From contig JAHCAI010000002.1 in NCBI GenBank assembly GCA_019634975.1, forward strand, positions 1 to 64,000: a stretch of DNA of 64,000 nt, in the 5' to 3' direction. Both the position numbers and the translations under genes were made by a program. This DNA is from Burkholderiales bacterium (GTDB taxonomy: Bacteria > Pseudomonadota > Gammaproteobacteria > Burkholderiales > SG8-41). Positions 18,189-26,206 of the stretch are shown here, piece after piece (positions within the stretch are counted from its first letter, which is position 1; each line of letters begins with the position of its first letter). The notes under the pieces are model-generated. The model did no database searches. It was not told the DNA's origin and saw only the letters and a program-made list of their open reading frames with translations.

Positions 18189-18683
18189 ATGGCGCAACTG
18201 AACATCAATGGCCGCAATTACGAGGTCAACGTCGAAGCCGATACCCCGCTGCTGTGGGCGATACGCGAACAGGTCGGGCTGACCGGCACCAAGTACGGCT
18301 GCGGCGTCGCGCAGTGCGGCGCCTGCTCGATTCATCTGAACGGCGAAGTCGTGCGGTCCTGCGCGCTGCCGGTCTCCGCGGTGAAGCCCGGCGACCGCAT
18401 CACCACCATCGAGGGGCTGTCCAGGGACAGCTCGCATCCGGTGCAGCGGGCCTGGGCGGCAATCGACGTGCCGCAGTGCGGCTATTGCCAGTCGGGCCAG
18501 ATCATGGCGGCCGCGGCGCTGCTGGCCAGGAAGCCGAAGCCCACGGACAAGGATATCGACGAGGCGATGACCAACATCTGCCGCTGCGGCACCTATCACC
18601 GCATCCGGGCCGCGGTCCACATGGCCGCCGGCGGCAAGATTGCCGCGACCGATGCAGTGGCTGCCGATCAACAGAACGCCTGA
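18189..18683 (+). CDS. iorA: (2Fe-2S) small subunit of an isoquinoline 1-oxidoreductase-type molybdenum hydroxylase
   Basis: A 164-residue protein with two [2Fe-2S] clusters: the plant-ferredoxin type by Cys38, Cys43, Cys46 and Cys58 ([12 protein letters not shown]), and the second by Cys97, Cys100, Cys131 and Cys133 ([18 protein letters not shown]). It relays electrons from the molybdenum site of IorB. A strong Shine-Dalgarno (GAGGAG) precedes the ATG. There is no FAD subunit gene nearby, which fits the IorAB group that hands electrons to a cytochrome c rather than to FAD. The next gene begins 17 bases later. Confidence 0.93.
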   Translation: MAQLNINGRNYEVNVEADTPLLWAIREQVGLTGTKYGCGVAQCGACSIHLNGEVVRSCALPVSAVKPGDRITTIEGLSRDSSHPVQRAWAAIDVPQCGYCQSGQIMAAAALLARKPKPTDKDIDEAMTNICRCGTYHRIRAAVHMAAGGKIAATDAVAADQQNA

Positions 18684-18700
18684 CCCGGAGGAGAGCAGAG

Positions 18701-20920
18701 ATGAACGACATGACCGAACTGAAATCCTCCGGGCAGGAGCCGAAAATTTCCCGCCGCAAGTTCCTCGTCGGCAGCGCCGCTGCGGGCGGGGGCCTGATGC
18801 TGGGTTTCCACCTGCCCTTCGGCATCGGCAGCGCGGCCGCCCAGGGCGCCGCGGCGGACGCCGAAGTCAACATCTGGGTGGTGGTGAAGCCCGACGACAC
18901 CTGCGTGATCCGCATCGCCCGCGCCGAAATGGGCCAGGGCACGCTGACCGGCCTGGCACAGCTTGTGGCCGAAGAATTGGAGTGCGACTGGAAAAAGGTC
19001 ACGACGGAGAAAATCACTGCCGGCCAGAACCTTGCGCGCAAGCGCGCCTGGGGCGTGATGTCGACCGCGGGCAGCCGCGGCATCCGCGAATCGCAGGATT
19101 ACGTGCGCCGCGGCGGCGCGGCGGCGCGCATGATGCTGCTGCAGGCGGCGGCCAATGAATGGAGCGTGCCGGTCGGCGAACTGCGTGTCGCCAATGGCGT
19201 GATCACGCACGCCGGTTCCGGCCGCAGCACCAGTTACGGCAAGGTGGCGGGCGCGGCGGCGAAACTGGCACCGCCCGACCCGAAAGGCATCCAGCTGAAG
19301 CCGGTCAAGGACTGGAAGATCGCCGGCAAGGGCCTGCGCCGCCTGGATACCGCGGACAAGCTCAACGGTGCCAAGGTCTACGGCATCGACCTGAAGATGC
19401 CCGGCATGCTGCATGCGACGGTCAAGGACTGCCCGGTCTATGGCGGCAAGCTGGTGAGTTTCGACGAGTCGAAGGTCATGGGCATGCCCGGCGTCAAGCG
19501 CGTGATGAAAATCAACGACAGCACCGTCGCCGTGGTGGCCGACACCTGGTGGCGCGCGAAAAAAGCGCTGGATGCGCTGCCCATTGTCTGGGACGAGGGC
19601 CCGCACGCCAAGGTCAACAGCGAATCGATCGCGAAACACCTGGAATCGGGGCTGACCTCGAGCGACGCCTTTGCCGACATCGACACCGGTGATGCGCCGA
19701 AGGCGATTGCCGCCTCGGCCAAGAAGATCGAGGCCGTCTACAGCGTGCCCTTCACCTCGCACACCACGATGGAGCCGATGAACTGCACGGTAAAGCTGTC
19801 GCCGGACAAGGCGGAAATCTGGATACCGACCCAGAATGCCGAGGCCTCGCTCGCCGCGCTGTCTTCTTCCTCGGGGCAGCCGCTCGAGAAGTGCGAGGTT
19901 TATGTCATGGATCTGGGCGGCGGCTTCGGGCGGCGCATCGGCAACCAGGACGTGGTGCGCCAGGGTGTCGCGATCGCGAAGGCCTTTCCGGGAGTGCCGG
20001 TGAAAATGGTGTGGAGCCGCGAGGAAGACCAGGCGCATGACTTCTACCGTCCGATCGCGATGGCGCGTATGGCGGCGGGTGTCGACGACAAGGGCAACCT
20101 GACCGGGCTGCACATCCGCGTCTCCGGCCAGTCGATCAACGCCTTTGCCAATCCGGCGGCGATCAAGGACGGCAAGGACAGGCGGCAGCTGCAGGGCCTG
20201 TGGCCGACACTGCAGGGCGATGCCCAGTTCGGTTACACGCACGCCAACCTGCGCACCGAGTATGCGATGCGCAACACCCACCTGCCGGTGGGCCCGTGGC
20301 GCGGCGTCAACACCAACCAGAACGGCATATTCAGCGAGTGCTTCATGGACGAGGTCGCAAAACTCGCCGGCCGCGACCCGCTGGAATTCCGCCGCGCGCT
20401 GATGAGCGAGCGTCCGAAACACCTCGGTGTGCTCAACGCCGCCGCCGAGAAGGCGGGCTGGGGCAAGCCGCTGCCGAAAGGCGTGTTCCGCGGCATCGCC
20501 CAGTTCATGGGTTACGGCAGCTATTCCGCGGCGGTGGCCGAGGTCTCGGTCAGCCCCAAGGGCGAGGTCAAGGTGCATCGCTGCGTGTTCGCGCTCGACT
20601 GCGGCAACGTCGTCAACCCGGACCAGACCGCGGCGCAGATCGAGGGATCGGTGGCCTATGGCATGACCACGCTGCAGAGCGAGATTTCGGTGGCCAACGG
20701 GCGCATCGTGGAAACCAACTTCCACAATTTCCGCGTCATGAAAATCGCCGAAATGCCCAAGGTCGAGGTGATCCTGCCGGTGACCGGTGATTTCTGGGGC
20801 GGCGTCGGCGAGCCGACGATCTGCGTGGTGGTGCCGGCAATTCTCAACGCCATCCATGCCGCGACCGGCAAACCGGTGCGCAGCCTGCCGCTGTCGAAGC
20901 AGGGGCTGACGCTGGTCTGA
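18701..20920 (+). CDS. iorB: Molybdopterin-binding large subunit of an isoquinoline 1-oxidoreductase-type hydroxylase
   Basis: A 739-residue xanthine oxidase family protein. It starts with a Tat signal (SRRKFLVGSAAAGGG at 17-31), so the folded heterodimer is exported to the periplasm. Molybdopterin contacts are in DLGGGFGRR and GPWRGVNTNQNG, and the catalytic Glu is in GVGEPT near the C-terminus. The family oxidises N-heterocycles and aldehydes; the substrate here is unknown. ATG 18701 follows GGAGGAGAG. The soxX gene starts 11 bases after its stop, so the cytochrome could serve as its electron acceptor. Confidence 0.9.
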   Translation: MNDMTELKSSGQEPKISRRKFLVGSAAAGGGLMLGFHLPFGIGSAAAQGAAADAEVNIWVVVKPDDTCVIRIARAEMGQGTLTGLAQLVAEELECDWKKVTTEKITAGQNLARKRAWGVMSTAGSRGIRESQDYVRRGGAAARMMLLQAAANEWSVPVGELRVANGVITHAGSGRSTSYGKVAGAAAKLAPPDPKGIQLKPVKDWKIAGKGLRRLDTADKLNGAKVYGIDLKMPGMLHATVKDCPVYGGKLVSFDESKVMGMPGVKRVMKINDSTVAVVADTWWRAKKALDALPIVWDEGPHAKVNSESIAKHLESGLTSSDAFADIDTGDAPKAIAASAKKIEAVYSVPFTSHTTMEPMNCTVKLSPDKAEIWIPTQNAEASLAALSSSSGQPLEKCEVYVMDLGGGFGRRIGNQDVVRQGVAIAKAFPGVPVKMVWSREEDQAHDFYRPIAMARMAAGVDDKGNLTGLHIRVSGQSINAFANPAAIKDGKDRRQLQGLWPTLQGDAQFGYTHANLRTEYAMRNTHLPVGPWRGVNTNQNGIFSECFMDEVAKLAGRDPLEFRRALMSERPKHLGVLNAAAEKAGWGKPLPKGVFRGIAQFMGYGSYSAAVAEVSVSPKGEVKVHRCVFALDCGNVVNPDQTAAQIEGSVAYGMTTLQSEISVANGRIVETNFHNFRVMKIAEMPKVEVILPVTGDFWGGVGEPTICVVVPAILNAIHAATGKPVRSLPLSKQGLTLV

Positions 20921-20931
20921 GCCGGGGCGCG

Positions 20932-21372
20932 ATGCGCGTTCCGGCCTGGAGCCTGCTGTGTGCCGTGACGGCCGGATGCGCCGTCGCGGCACCGCAGACT
21001 CTCGTTCCGTACCGGGTCGATGGCGATGCGATTCGCGCGCCGCTGTCGGCGCAGCCGGCCGATCCGCAGCGGGGGCGCGAGATCCTGTCGGGGCGGGATG
21101 CCAACTGCCTGCTGTGCCATGCGGTGCCGGAAACCGGGCAGCGCTTCATGGGCAACATCGCGCCGCCGCTATCGGGCATCGGTGCGCGGCTGTCGGCCGG
21201 CCAGCTGCGGCTGCGCATTGTTGACCAGTCGCGGTTGAACCCGGAGACCGTGATGCCGTCCTATTACAAGGTCGACGGCCTGAACCGGGTGGCCGCCGCT
21301 TACCGCGGCAAGCCGGTGCTCAGTGCCGCACAGATCGAGGATCTGGTCGCTTACCTGCAAACCCTGAAATAA
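20932..21372 (+). CDS. soxX: Sulfur oxidation c-type cytochrome SoxX
   Basis: A 146-residue mono-haem cytochrome. An N-terminal signal peptide (hydrophobic to about residue 20) is followed by CLLCH (59-63) for haem, GNIAPPLSGIG, and MPSYY (Met108, likely axial ligand), then KPVLSAAQIEDLVAYLQTLK at the end. This order and spacing are typical of SoxX, the partner of SoxA in the enzyme that joins thiosulfate to the SoxY cysteine. It follows iorB by 11 bases and precedes soxY by 7. Confidence 0.92.
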   Translation: MRVPAWSLLCAVTAGCAVAAPQTLVPYRVDGDAIRAPLSAQPADPQRGREILSGRDANCLLCHAVPETGQRFMGNIAPPLSGIGARLSAGQLRLRIVDQSRLNPETVMPSYYKVDGLNRVAAAYRGKPVLSAAQIEDLVAYLQTLK

Positions 21373-21379
21373 TCCGCTG

Positions 21380-21829
21380 ATGTCCGATCGCCGCCGTTTC
21401 CTGCTGACCACCACCGCGCTTGCCGGCGGGCTGCTGTGCGCGCGCGTCGCCGCTGCGCAGGCGCACCCCGGGCGCGCCGAATTGCTGCGTGAAGTGACGG
21501 GCGGCGCAGCGGTGCAAACCGGCCGGGTTACCGTCGATACGCCGCCGCTGGCCGACAACGGCCATTCGGTGGCCGTGCGCGTGCTGGTCGACAGTCCGAT
21601 GTCCGCGCAGGACCATGTGCGCCGCATCACGCTGCTCGCCGAGCGCAACCCGCGGCCTGTGGTCGCCAGTTTCACGCTCGGTCCGCACTCCGGCAAGGCG
21701 GAAGTCGCCACGCGCATCCGGCTCGCCGACATCCAGGACGTGCTCGCGCTGGCGCAGATGTCCGACGGCAGCTGGTGGATGGGCGGAGCGCACGTGGTTG
21801 TCACCGAACTCGCCTGCCTGGAGGGCTGA
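21380..21829 (+). CDS. soxY: Thiosulfate oxidation carrier protein SoxY with a variant C-terminus
   Basis: A 149-residue SoxY-family protein with a Tat signal (DRRRFLLTTTALAGG at 3-17). SoxY carries the sulfur substrate on a cysteine at the very end of a flexible GGCGG tail. Here the tail reads TELACLEG: the cysteine (Cys146) is present, fourth from the end rather than third, and the flanking glycines are mostly gone. The body (HSVAVRVLVDSPM, RITLLAERNPRP, TRIRLADIQDV) is SoxY-like. Immediately followed by soxZ (1-base gap), its obligate partner. Confidence 0.85.
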   Translation: MSDRRRFLLTTTALAGGLLCARVAAAQAHPGRAELLREVTGGAAVQTGRVTVDTPPLADNGHSVAVRVLVDSPMSAQDHVRRITLLAERNPRPVVASFTLGPHSGKAEVATRIRLADIQDVLALAQMSDGSWWMGGAHVVVTELACLEG

Positions 21830-21830
21830 G

Positions 21831-22154
21831 ATGTTGTCCCGCGTACAGGTACCGGCCAGCGCGCGACGCGGAGAGGTCATCCAGGTCCGCATCGCCATCC
21901 AGCATCCGATGGAGACCGGCTACCGGCCCGACCATTTCGGCCGGCGTATTCCGAAAAACGTGATCAACACCCTGGTCTGCCGCTACAACGGCGTCGAGGT
22001 GTTCAGGGCCGAGATGGGTTCCGGCATTGCCGCGAATCCGCTGCTGCAGTTTCCGGTGCGGGCGCAGGACAGCGGGGAATTCGTGTTCGAGTGGCGCGAT
22101 GATTCGGGCGAGCGCGGTGAGTCGCGCGCCGCCATCACCGTCAGCGCCGGCTGA
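21831..22154 (+). CDS. soxZ: Thiosulfate oxidation carrier complex protein SoxZ
   Basis: A 107-residue protein of normal SoxZ length, without a signal peptide, as SoxZ is exported bound to SoxY. Typical features are VQVRIAIQHPMETGY near the N-terminus, IPKNVINTLVCRYNG, and FVFEWRDDSG in the last third. It starts 1 base after soxY. An inverted repeat follows the stop. Confidence 0.93.
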   Translation: MLSRVQVPASARRGEVIQVRIAIQHPMETGYRPDHFGRRIPKNVINTLVCRYNGVEVFRAEMGSGIAANPLLQFPVRAQDSGEFVFEWRDDSGERGESRAAITVSAG

Positions 22155-22156
22155 AA

Positions 22157-22190
22157 TCAGGCCGGCCGCCTGATGCGGCAGCCGGCCTGA
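22157..22190. terminator. Inverted repeat after soxZ (possible terminator)
   Basis: Perfect 10-bp arms TCAGGCCGGC and GCCGGCCTGA with a 14-base loop, three bases after the soxZ stop. There is no T-run, so it may act as a stabilising hairpin or attenuator instead of a Rho-independent terminator. Confidence 0.4.
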
Positions 22191-22227
22191 AGCTGCCGGG
22201 GATCAGTGCATCCCGGCTCGATGCCGC

Positions 22228-22392
22228 TTATTTCTTGGCCTTGCAGCGCTCGTGATCCGGCGTTTTTTTGCAGTCGACGGGTTTTTCCGCGGATTGCCGC
22301 GGCGGCGTCACGGCATGGGCCGTGCCCATGGCGAACACGAGTGCGGCGGTGACGGGGGCGAGGAATGTGCGGACGGTATGGTGCATGGACAT
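22228..22392 (-). CDS. Small exported protein with a Cys pair, inside the sox cluster
   Basis: 54 residues, running against the sox genes between soxZ and soxA. It has a clear signal peptide (TFLAPVTAALVFAMGTAHA, cut near residue 27) and a short mature part rich in Lys and Pro with two cysteines (DCKKTPDHERCKAKK; Cys41, Cys50). AGGAG precedes the ATG by about seven bases. I do not recognise a family. The mature part, of about 27 residues, could be a secreted or periplasmic peptide held by one disulfide. A role in sulfur oxidation is only suggested by position. Confidence 0.6.
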   Translation of the reverse strand: MSMHHTVRTFLAPVTAALVFAMGTAHAVTPPRQSAEKPVDCKKTPDHERCKAKK

Positions 22393-22470
22393 GTAGTACT
22401 CCTGTGCAGTCAGATAAAAACAGGCCGACCGGCCTGTGCAGGGAATAATGCGGATCCCGTGCCAGGTTAT

Positions 22471-22499
22471 ATTTATCAATAAAATCAAATACTTATGAC
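22471..22499 (+). repeat. AT-rich motif copy upstream of soxA
   Basis: Contains TATCAATAAAATCAAATACT followed by TATGA, a close match to the dispersed motif. It sits between the promoter side of the small exported protein gene and soxA. Confidence 0.6.
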
Positions 22500-22562
22500 T
22501 TATCGGCAAGGGCTGCCCTGTCGGCCGGGGGCGACGCAAGGAGAACACGCATCGTCAAGCCA

Positions 22563-23363
22563 TTGAAATTGATGGACGTTTCCGGGTCGTTGATCCGCAA
22601 CACTGCGGCCTTGTGCCTGTTGTGGCTGCCGCTGCAGACGACCGTGTTTGCGCAAACGCCGGCTGCTCCGCCGCGTTCCGGCATCGAGTTCGCCGGCGCC
22701 GACGTGCGCGCGCTGCAGGCCGATGATTTCGCCAATCCCGGCATGCTGTGGGTCGCGCGCGGTGAAAAACTGTGGAATGCGCCGGCGGGCCGCAACGGGC
22801 AGTCCTGTGCGTCCTGCCACCAGTCTGCATCGGCCAGCATGAAAGGCGTCGCAGCGCGTTATCCCCGCGTCGATGCGGCGAGTTCGAGAGTCGTCAATCT
22901 CGAAGGCCGCATCAACCGCTGCCGCTCGCAGCGGCAGCAGGCGGATCCGCTGCCTTACGAATCGGAAGCATTGCTGGCTTTGACCGCCTACGTCGCCCAC
23001 CAGTCGCGCGGGTTGACTCTGCAGCCCGCGGCGAAGGAAGAGCAGGTCGCGCTGCAGCGCGGTCACGAAATCTATCATCGGCGCCAGGGCCAGATGAATC
23101 TCGCCTGCGTCCATTGCCATGTGCAGAACGCCGGGCGCAAGCTGCTGGCGGATACCATCAGCGAAGGCCACGGCAATGCCTATCCGCTGTACCGCCTGGA
23201 ATGGCAGGCAGTGGGTTCCCTGCAGCGCCGGTTGCGCGCCTGTTATTTCGGCGTGCGCGCCGAGCAGCCGGCTTTCGGTTCCGGGGAACTGCTGGACCTC
23301 GAGCTGTACCTGGCGCGCCGTGGCGCCGGGCTGAAAGTGGAAACACCGGGCGTGCGGCGCTGA
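22563..23363 (+). CDS. soxA: Sulfur oxidation c-type cytochrome SoxA
   Basis: A 266-residue di-haem SoxA: haem sites CASCH (82-86) and CVHCH (182-186), and the catalytic cysteine ligand Cys227 in LRACYFGVRAEQ. A signal peptide covers the first 31 residues. With SoxX it links thiosulfate to SoxY in the periplasm. The start is unsure: the best Shine-Dalgarno (AAGGAG, 22538-22543) is seven bases before an ATC at 22551, which would add four codons; a TTG at 22563 and an ATG at 22572 follow in frame. It is separated from soxXYZ by 409 bases and a convergent gene; soxB is not next to it. Confidence 0.92.
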   Translation: MKLMDVSGSLIRNTAALCLLWLPLQTTVFAQTPAAPPRSGIEFAGADVRALQADDFANPGMLWVARGEKLWNAPAGRNGQSCASCHQSASASMKGVAARYPRVDAASSRVVNLEGRINRCRSQRQQADPLPYESEALLALTAYVAHQSRGLTLQPAAKEEQVALQRGHEIYHRRQGQMNLACVHCHVQNAGRKLLADTISEGHGNAYPLYRLEWQAVGSLQRRLRACYFGVRAEQPAFGSGELLDLELYLARRGAGLKVETPGVRR

Positions 23364-23394
23364 GCGCCGGGCCTGCGACAACATCGGGGGAAAC

Positions 23395-24015
23395 ATGAAA
23401 CGCGGAAGACGGTGGCATCACGGTCTGTGGCTGGCGGCCCTGTTTTTGTGGGCTGGCTGCGCGCAATGGCCGGGCGGCTGGATCACGCTGATCGACGGCG
23501 AACGCGGGCTGGCGAATTTCGTGCGCAGCGGCGATGCCAACTGGCGGGCAGAGGGCGGTGCGATCGTCGCCGATCGCGGCAGCGGCATGGGTGGTTACCT
23601 GCTGACGCGGGAGTCCTACGCCGACTTCGAGCTGCGCGCCGAGTTCTTTGCCGAAGCCGCGACCAACAGCGGCATTTTCCTGCGCCTGTCCGATCCCGCG
23701 AACATCACGCCCCTGCACGGCTACGAAGTGAATATCTACGACGACCGGCCCGGGCCCGAGTATGGCACCGGGGCCGTCGTCGGTTTCGCGCCGGTGCCGT
23801 TGCCCAATCCGTACCGGGCCGGCGGACGCTGGAATGTGCTGGAAATCCGTGCCGAAGGTCCGCTGATCACTGTCCGGCTAAACGGCGTGCGCACCGTGCG
23901 GCTGCGCGATACTCGCTTTGCCGCGGGGCCAGTCGCGCTGCAGTTCGGCAACGGCTTCGACGGCCGTCCCGGCGGTCTGATACGCTGGCGCCGCCTGGAG
24001 ATCCGCCGGCTCTAG
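23395..24015 (+). CDS. DUF1080 (3-keto-disaccharide hydrolase-like) lipoprotein
   Basis: A 206-residue protein with a lipobox (LWAGC, Cys22), so a lipid-anchored envelope protein. The rest is one concanavalin-like DUF1080 domain (WRAEGGAIVADRGSGMGG, SGIFLRLSD, GGRWNVLEI, IRWRRLEIR at the end). The family includes sugar-binding or hydrolase-like folds with mostly unknown ligands. It begins 31 bases after soxA on the same strand and may be co-transcribed; a role with Sox proteins is not evident. Confidence 0.8.
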   Translation: MKRGRRWHHGLWLAALFLWAGCAQWPGGWITLIDGERGLANFVRSGDANWRAEGGAIVADRGSGMGGYLLTRESYADFELRAEFFAEAATNSGIFLRLSDPANITPLHGYEVNIYDDRPGPEYGTGAVVGFAPVPLPNPYRAGGRWNVLEIRAEGPLITVRLNGVRTVRLRDTRFAAGPVALQFGNGFDGRPGGLIRWRRLEIRRL

Positions 24016-24030
24016 GTTCGCAGCACACGC

Positions 24031-25917
24031 TCAGAGTTCGATGCGCGTGCCCAGTTCGATGACCCGGTTCGCCGGCAGGTGGAAATACTCGACCACGCTG
24101 CTGGCGTTGCGCGCCAGTGCCGCGAACAGCCGCTCGCGCCACAGCGCCATGCCGTCTTCGCCGCCCGCTACAGGCACCAGCGTCTCGCGGCTGATAAAAA
24201 ACGAAGTCTCCATCATCTCGAACTCGAGCCCGTGCTGACGGCACAGCACCAGCGCCTGCGGCACGTCGGTGCGGTTCTTGAAGCCGAAATGCAGTTGCAC
24301 GCGCCAGCAGCCGTTGCCCAGCGATTCGACTGCGACCCGTTCGCCGAAGGGAATCCAGGGCACATCGGCCACCGTCACGGTCAGCAGCACCACGCGTTCA
24401 TGCAGCACCTTGTTGTGCGACAGGTTGTGCAGCAGGGCATGCGGCACGGCATGGCCGTCGGCGACCATGAACACCGCGGTGCCGGGCACGCGGTGCGGCG
24501 GGAACTGCAGCAGAGACCTGAAAAAATCCTCCACCGGGATCGCCGAGGCCTTCAGCCGCTGCGCGAGGATGCGCCGGCCGCGGTGCCAGGTCAGCATCAG
24601 CACGAACATTGCCGCACCCAGCACCAGCGGAAACCAGCCGCCGTCATCGATCTTGAGCAGGCTCGAGGAAAAAAAGGCGAGGTCGACGACGAAGAAAAAA
24701 CCGGTCGCGGCGATGCACAGCGCGAGGTTGTAGCCCCAGTGGTAACGGATCACGAAAAAGGTCAGGAAGGTGGTGGCCATCATCGTGCCGGTGACAGCGA
24801 CACCGTAGGCCGAGGCGAGACTGGATGAGGAGCCGAAGCCGAGCACGGCGGCGATCACCACCGCGAGCAGGACCCAGTTTACCACCGGCATGTAGATCTG
24901 GCCGGCCTCCTTCGCCGAGGTTTGCAGCACGCTCATCCGCGGCAGGTAGCCGAGTTGTATCGCCTGTCGCGTCAGCGAATAGGCGCCGGAGATCGTCGCC
25001 TGCGCCGCGATCACGGTGGCCGCGGTGGCGAGCACCACCATCGGGTACAGCGCCCAGTCCGGGTAGAGCAGGTAGAAGGGATTGCTGACCGCCGCGGGCT
25101 CGGTCAGCAACAGCGCGCCCTGGCCAAGATAGTTCAGCGCCAGCGCCGGGAACACCAGGCCGAACCAGGCGCTGCGGATCGCCTGCTTGCCGAAGTGGCC
25201 CATGTCCGCGTACAGCGCCTCGGCGCCGGTGAAGGCCAGCAGTACTGCGCCCAGCACGACGAAGGAGGCGAAGCCGTGGCCGGTGACGAAATGGAAGGCG
25301 TGGGTCGGATCCAGTGCCCGCAGGATTTCCGGCGCGCGGGCGATGCCCTGCAGGCCGGCTGCACCGAGTGCGAGGAACCAGAGGATCACGATCGGGCCGA
25401 ACAGCGCGCCGACGCGCGCGGTGCCGAAACGCTGGAAGGCAAACAGGCCGACCAGCACGCCGCAGGCGATCGGCAGCACCCAGGGCTTGAAGGCGGAGGT
25501 GCCGATTTCCAGGCCCTCGACCGCGGACAGCACCGAGATCGCGGGGGTCAGCACCGCATCGCCGTAGAACAGTGCCGCGCCGGCGAGTCCGGCGAAGAGG
25601 ATCGCTGCGTACTGCCGGGGATGGTTTTTGCAGGCGGATGAGGCCAATGCCAGCAATGCCATGATGCCGCCCTCGCCCTTGTTGTGGGCGCGCATGATCA
25701 GCACGACGTACTTCAGCGAGACCACCAGCATCAGCGCCCACAGGATGGCCGAGATGCCGCCGAGAATGGTGCCGGACTGCAGGGGAATGGCGTGGCCGGG
25801 AGCGAAGGTTTCCTTGACCGCGTAAAGCGGGCTGGTGCCGATGTCGCCGTAGACGATGCCGAGGGCGGCAAGGGTCAGAGCGGCGCGGGATTCCTTGAAA
25901 CGCGGGTCGGTATCCAT
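24031..25917 (-). CDS. kup: Low-affinity potassium uptake transporter Kup
   Basis: A 628-residue K+/H+ symporter in the inner membrane. The N-terminus has the Kup signature LGIVYGDIGTSPLYAVKE, then about twelve membrane segments up to roughly residue 430, and a soluble C-terminal domain. Length matches E. coli Kup (622). It stands alone: the sox-side gene is convergent with it, 15 bases apart, and 289 bases separate its start from the korB stop. Confidence 0.97.
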   Translation of the reverse strand: MDTDPRFKESRAALTLAALGIVYGDIGTSPLYAVKETFAPGHAIPLQSGTILGGISAILWALMLVVSLKYVVLIMRAHNKGEGGIMALLALASSACKNHPRQYAAILFAGLAGAALFYGDAVLTPAISVLSAVEGLEIGTSAFKPWVLPIACGVLVGLFAFQRFGTARVGALFGPIVILWFLALGAAGLQGIARAPEILRALDPTHAFHFVTGHGFASFVVLGAVLLAFTGAEALYADMGHFGKQAIRSAWFGLVFPALALNYLGQGALLLTEPAAVSNPFYLLYPDWALYPMVVLATAATVIAAQATISGAYSLTRQAIQLGYLPRMSVLQTSAKEAGQIYMPVVNWVLLAVVIAAVLGFGSSSSLASAYGVAVTGTMMATTFLTFFVIRYHWGYNLALCIAATGFFFVVDLAFFSSSLLKIDDGGWFPLVLGAAMFVLMLTWHRGRRILAQRLKASAIPVEDFFRSLLQFPPHRVPGTAVFMVADGHAVPHALLHNLSHNKVLHERVVLLTVTVADVPWIPFGERVAVESLGNGCWRVQLHFGFKNRTDVPQALVLCRQHGLEFEMMETSFFISRETLVPVAGGEDGMALWRERLFAALARNASSVVEYFHLPANRVIELGTRIEL

Positions 25918-26206
25918 ACCGGCCTCCTTTCCCGTGGTGGAGGAGGCCGGGAATTGTCATGCTGCGACGCACAAAAAGCAAGTTAGCTAGCGCACGCTGA
26001 CTATTCGACTGTATAAAAAATGAATATATTCAAATAGTTATGAAAATTCCGGTGAAACAAAATAATACCAACCGGAAAAATTTCGCGACCGTACGCCCGA
26101 ATGCCCGCCGCCGAAGCCTGCGGCGGCGCGGGCTGCGCGAAGCGTTTGGGGGGTGACCTGTCAGTGAAATCCGGCGCGCGGAACTGACGCCGGGGTCAGC
26201 GGCTTG
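25918..26206. other. Gene-free stretch between kup and korB
   Basis: 289 bases with no supported gene. It holds a Shine-Dalgarno region for kup, a copy of the AT-rich motif (26025-26043), an AT-rich block at about 25990-26085 that probably carries the kup promoter, and a GC-rich imperfect hairpin at about 26103-26132 without a T-run. Confidence 0.6.
26025..26043 (+). repeat. AT-rich motif variant upstream of kup
   Basis: TATATTCAAATAGTTATGA, a shortened variant of the dispersed motif, in the gap before kup. Confidence 0.4.

Noticed and set aside
26103..26132. GC-rich hairpin as a terminator for korB
   Set aside because: The stem is imperfect and no T-run follows on either strand.
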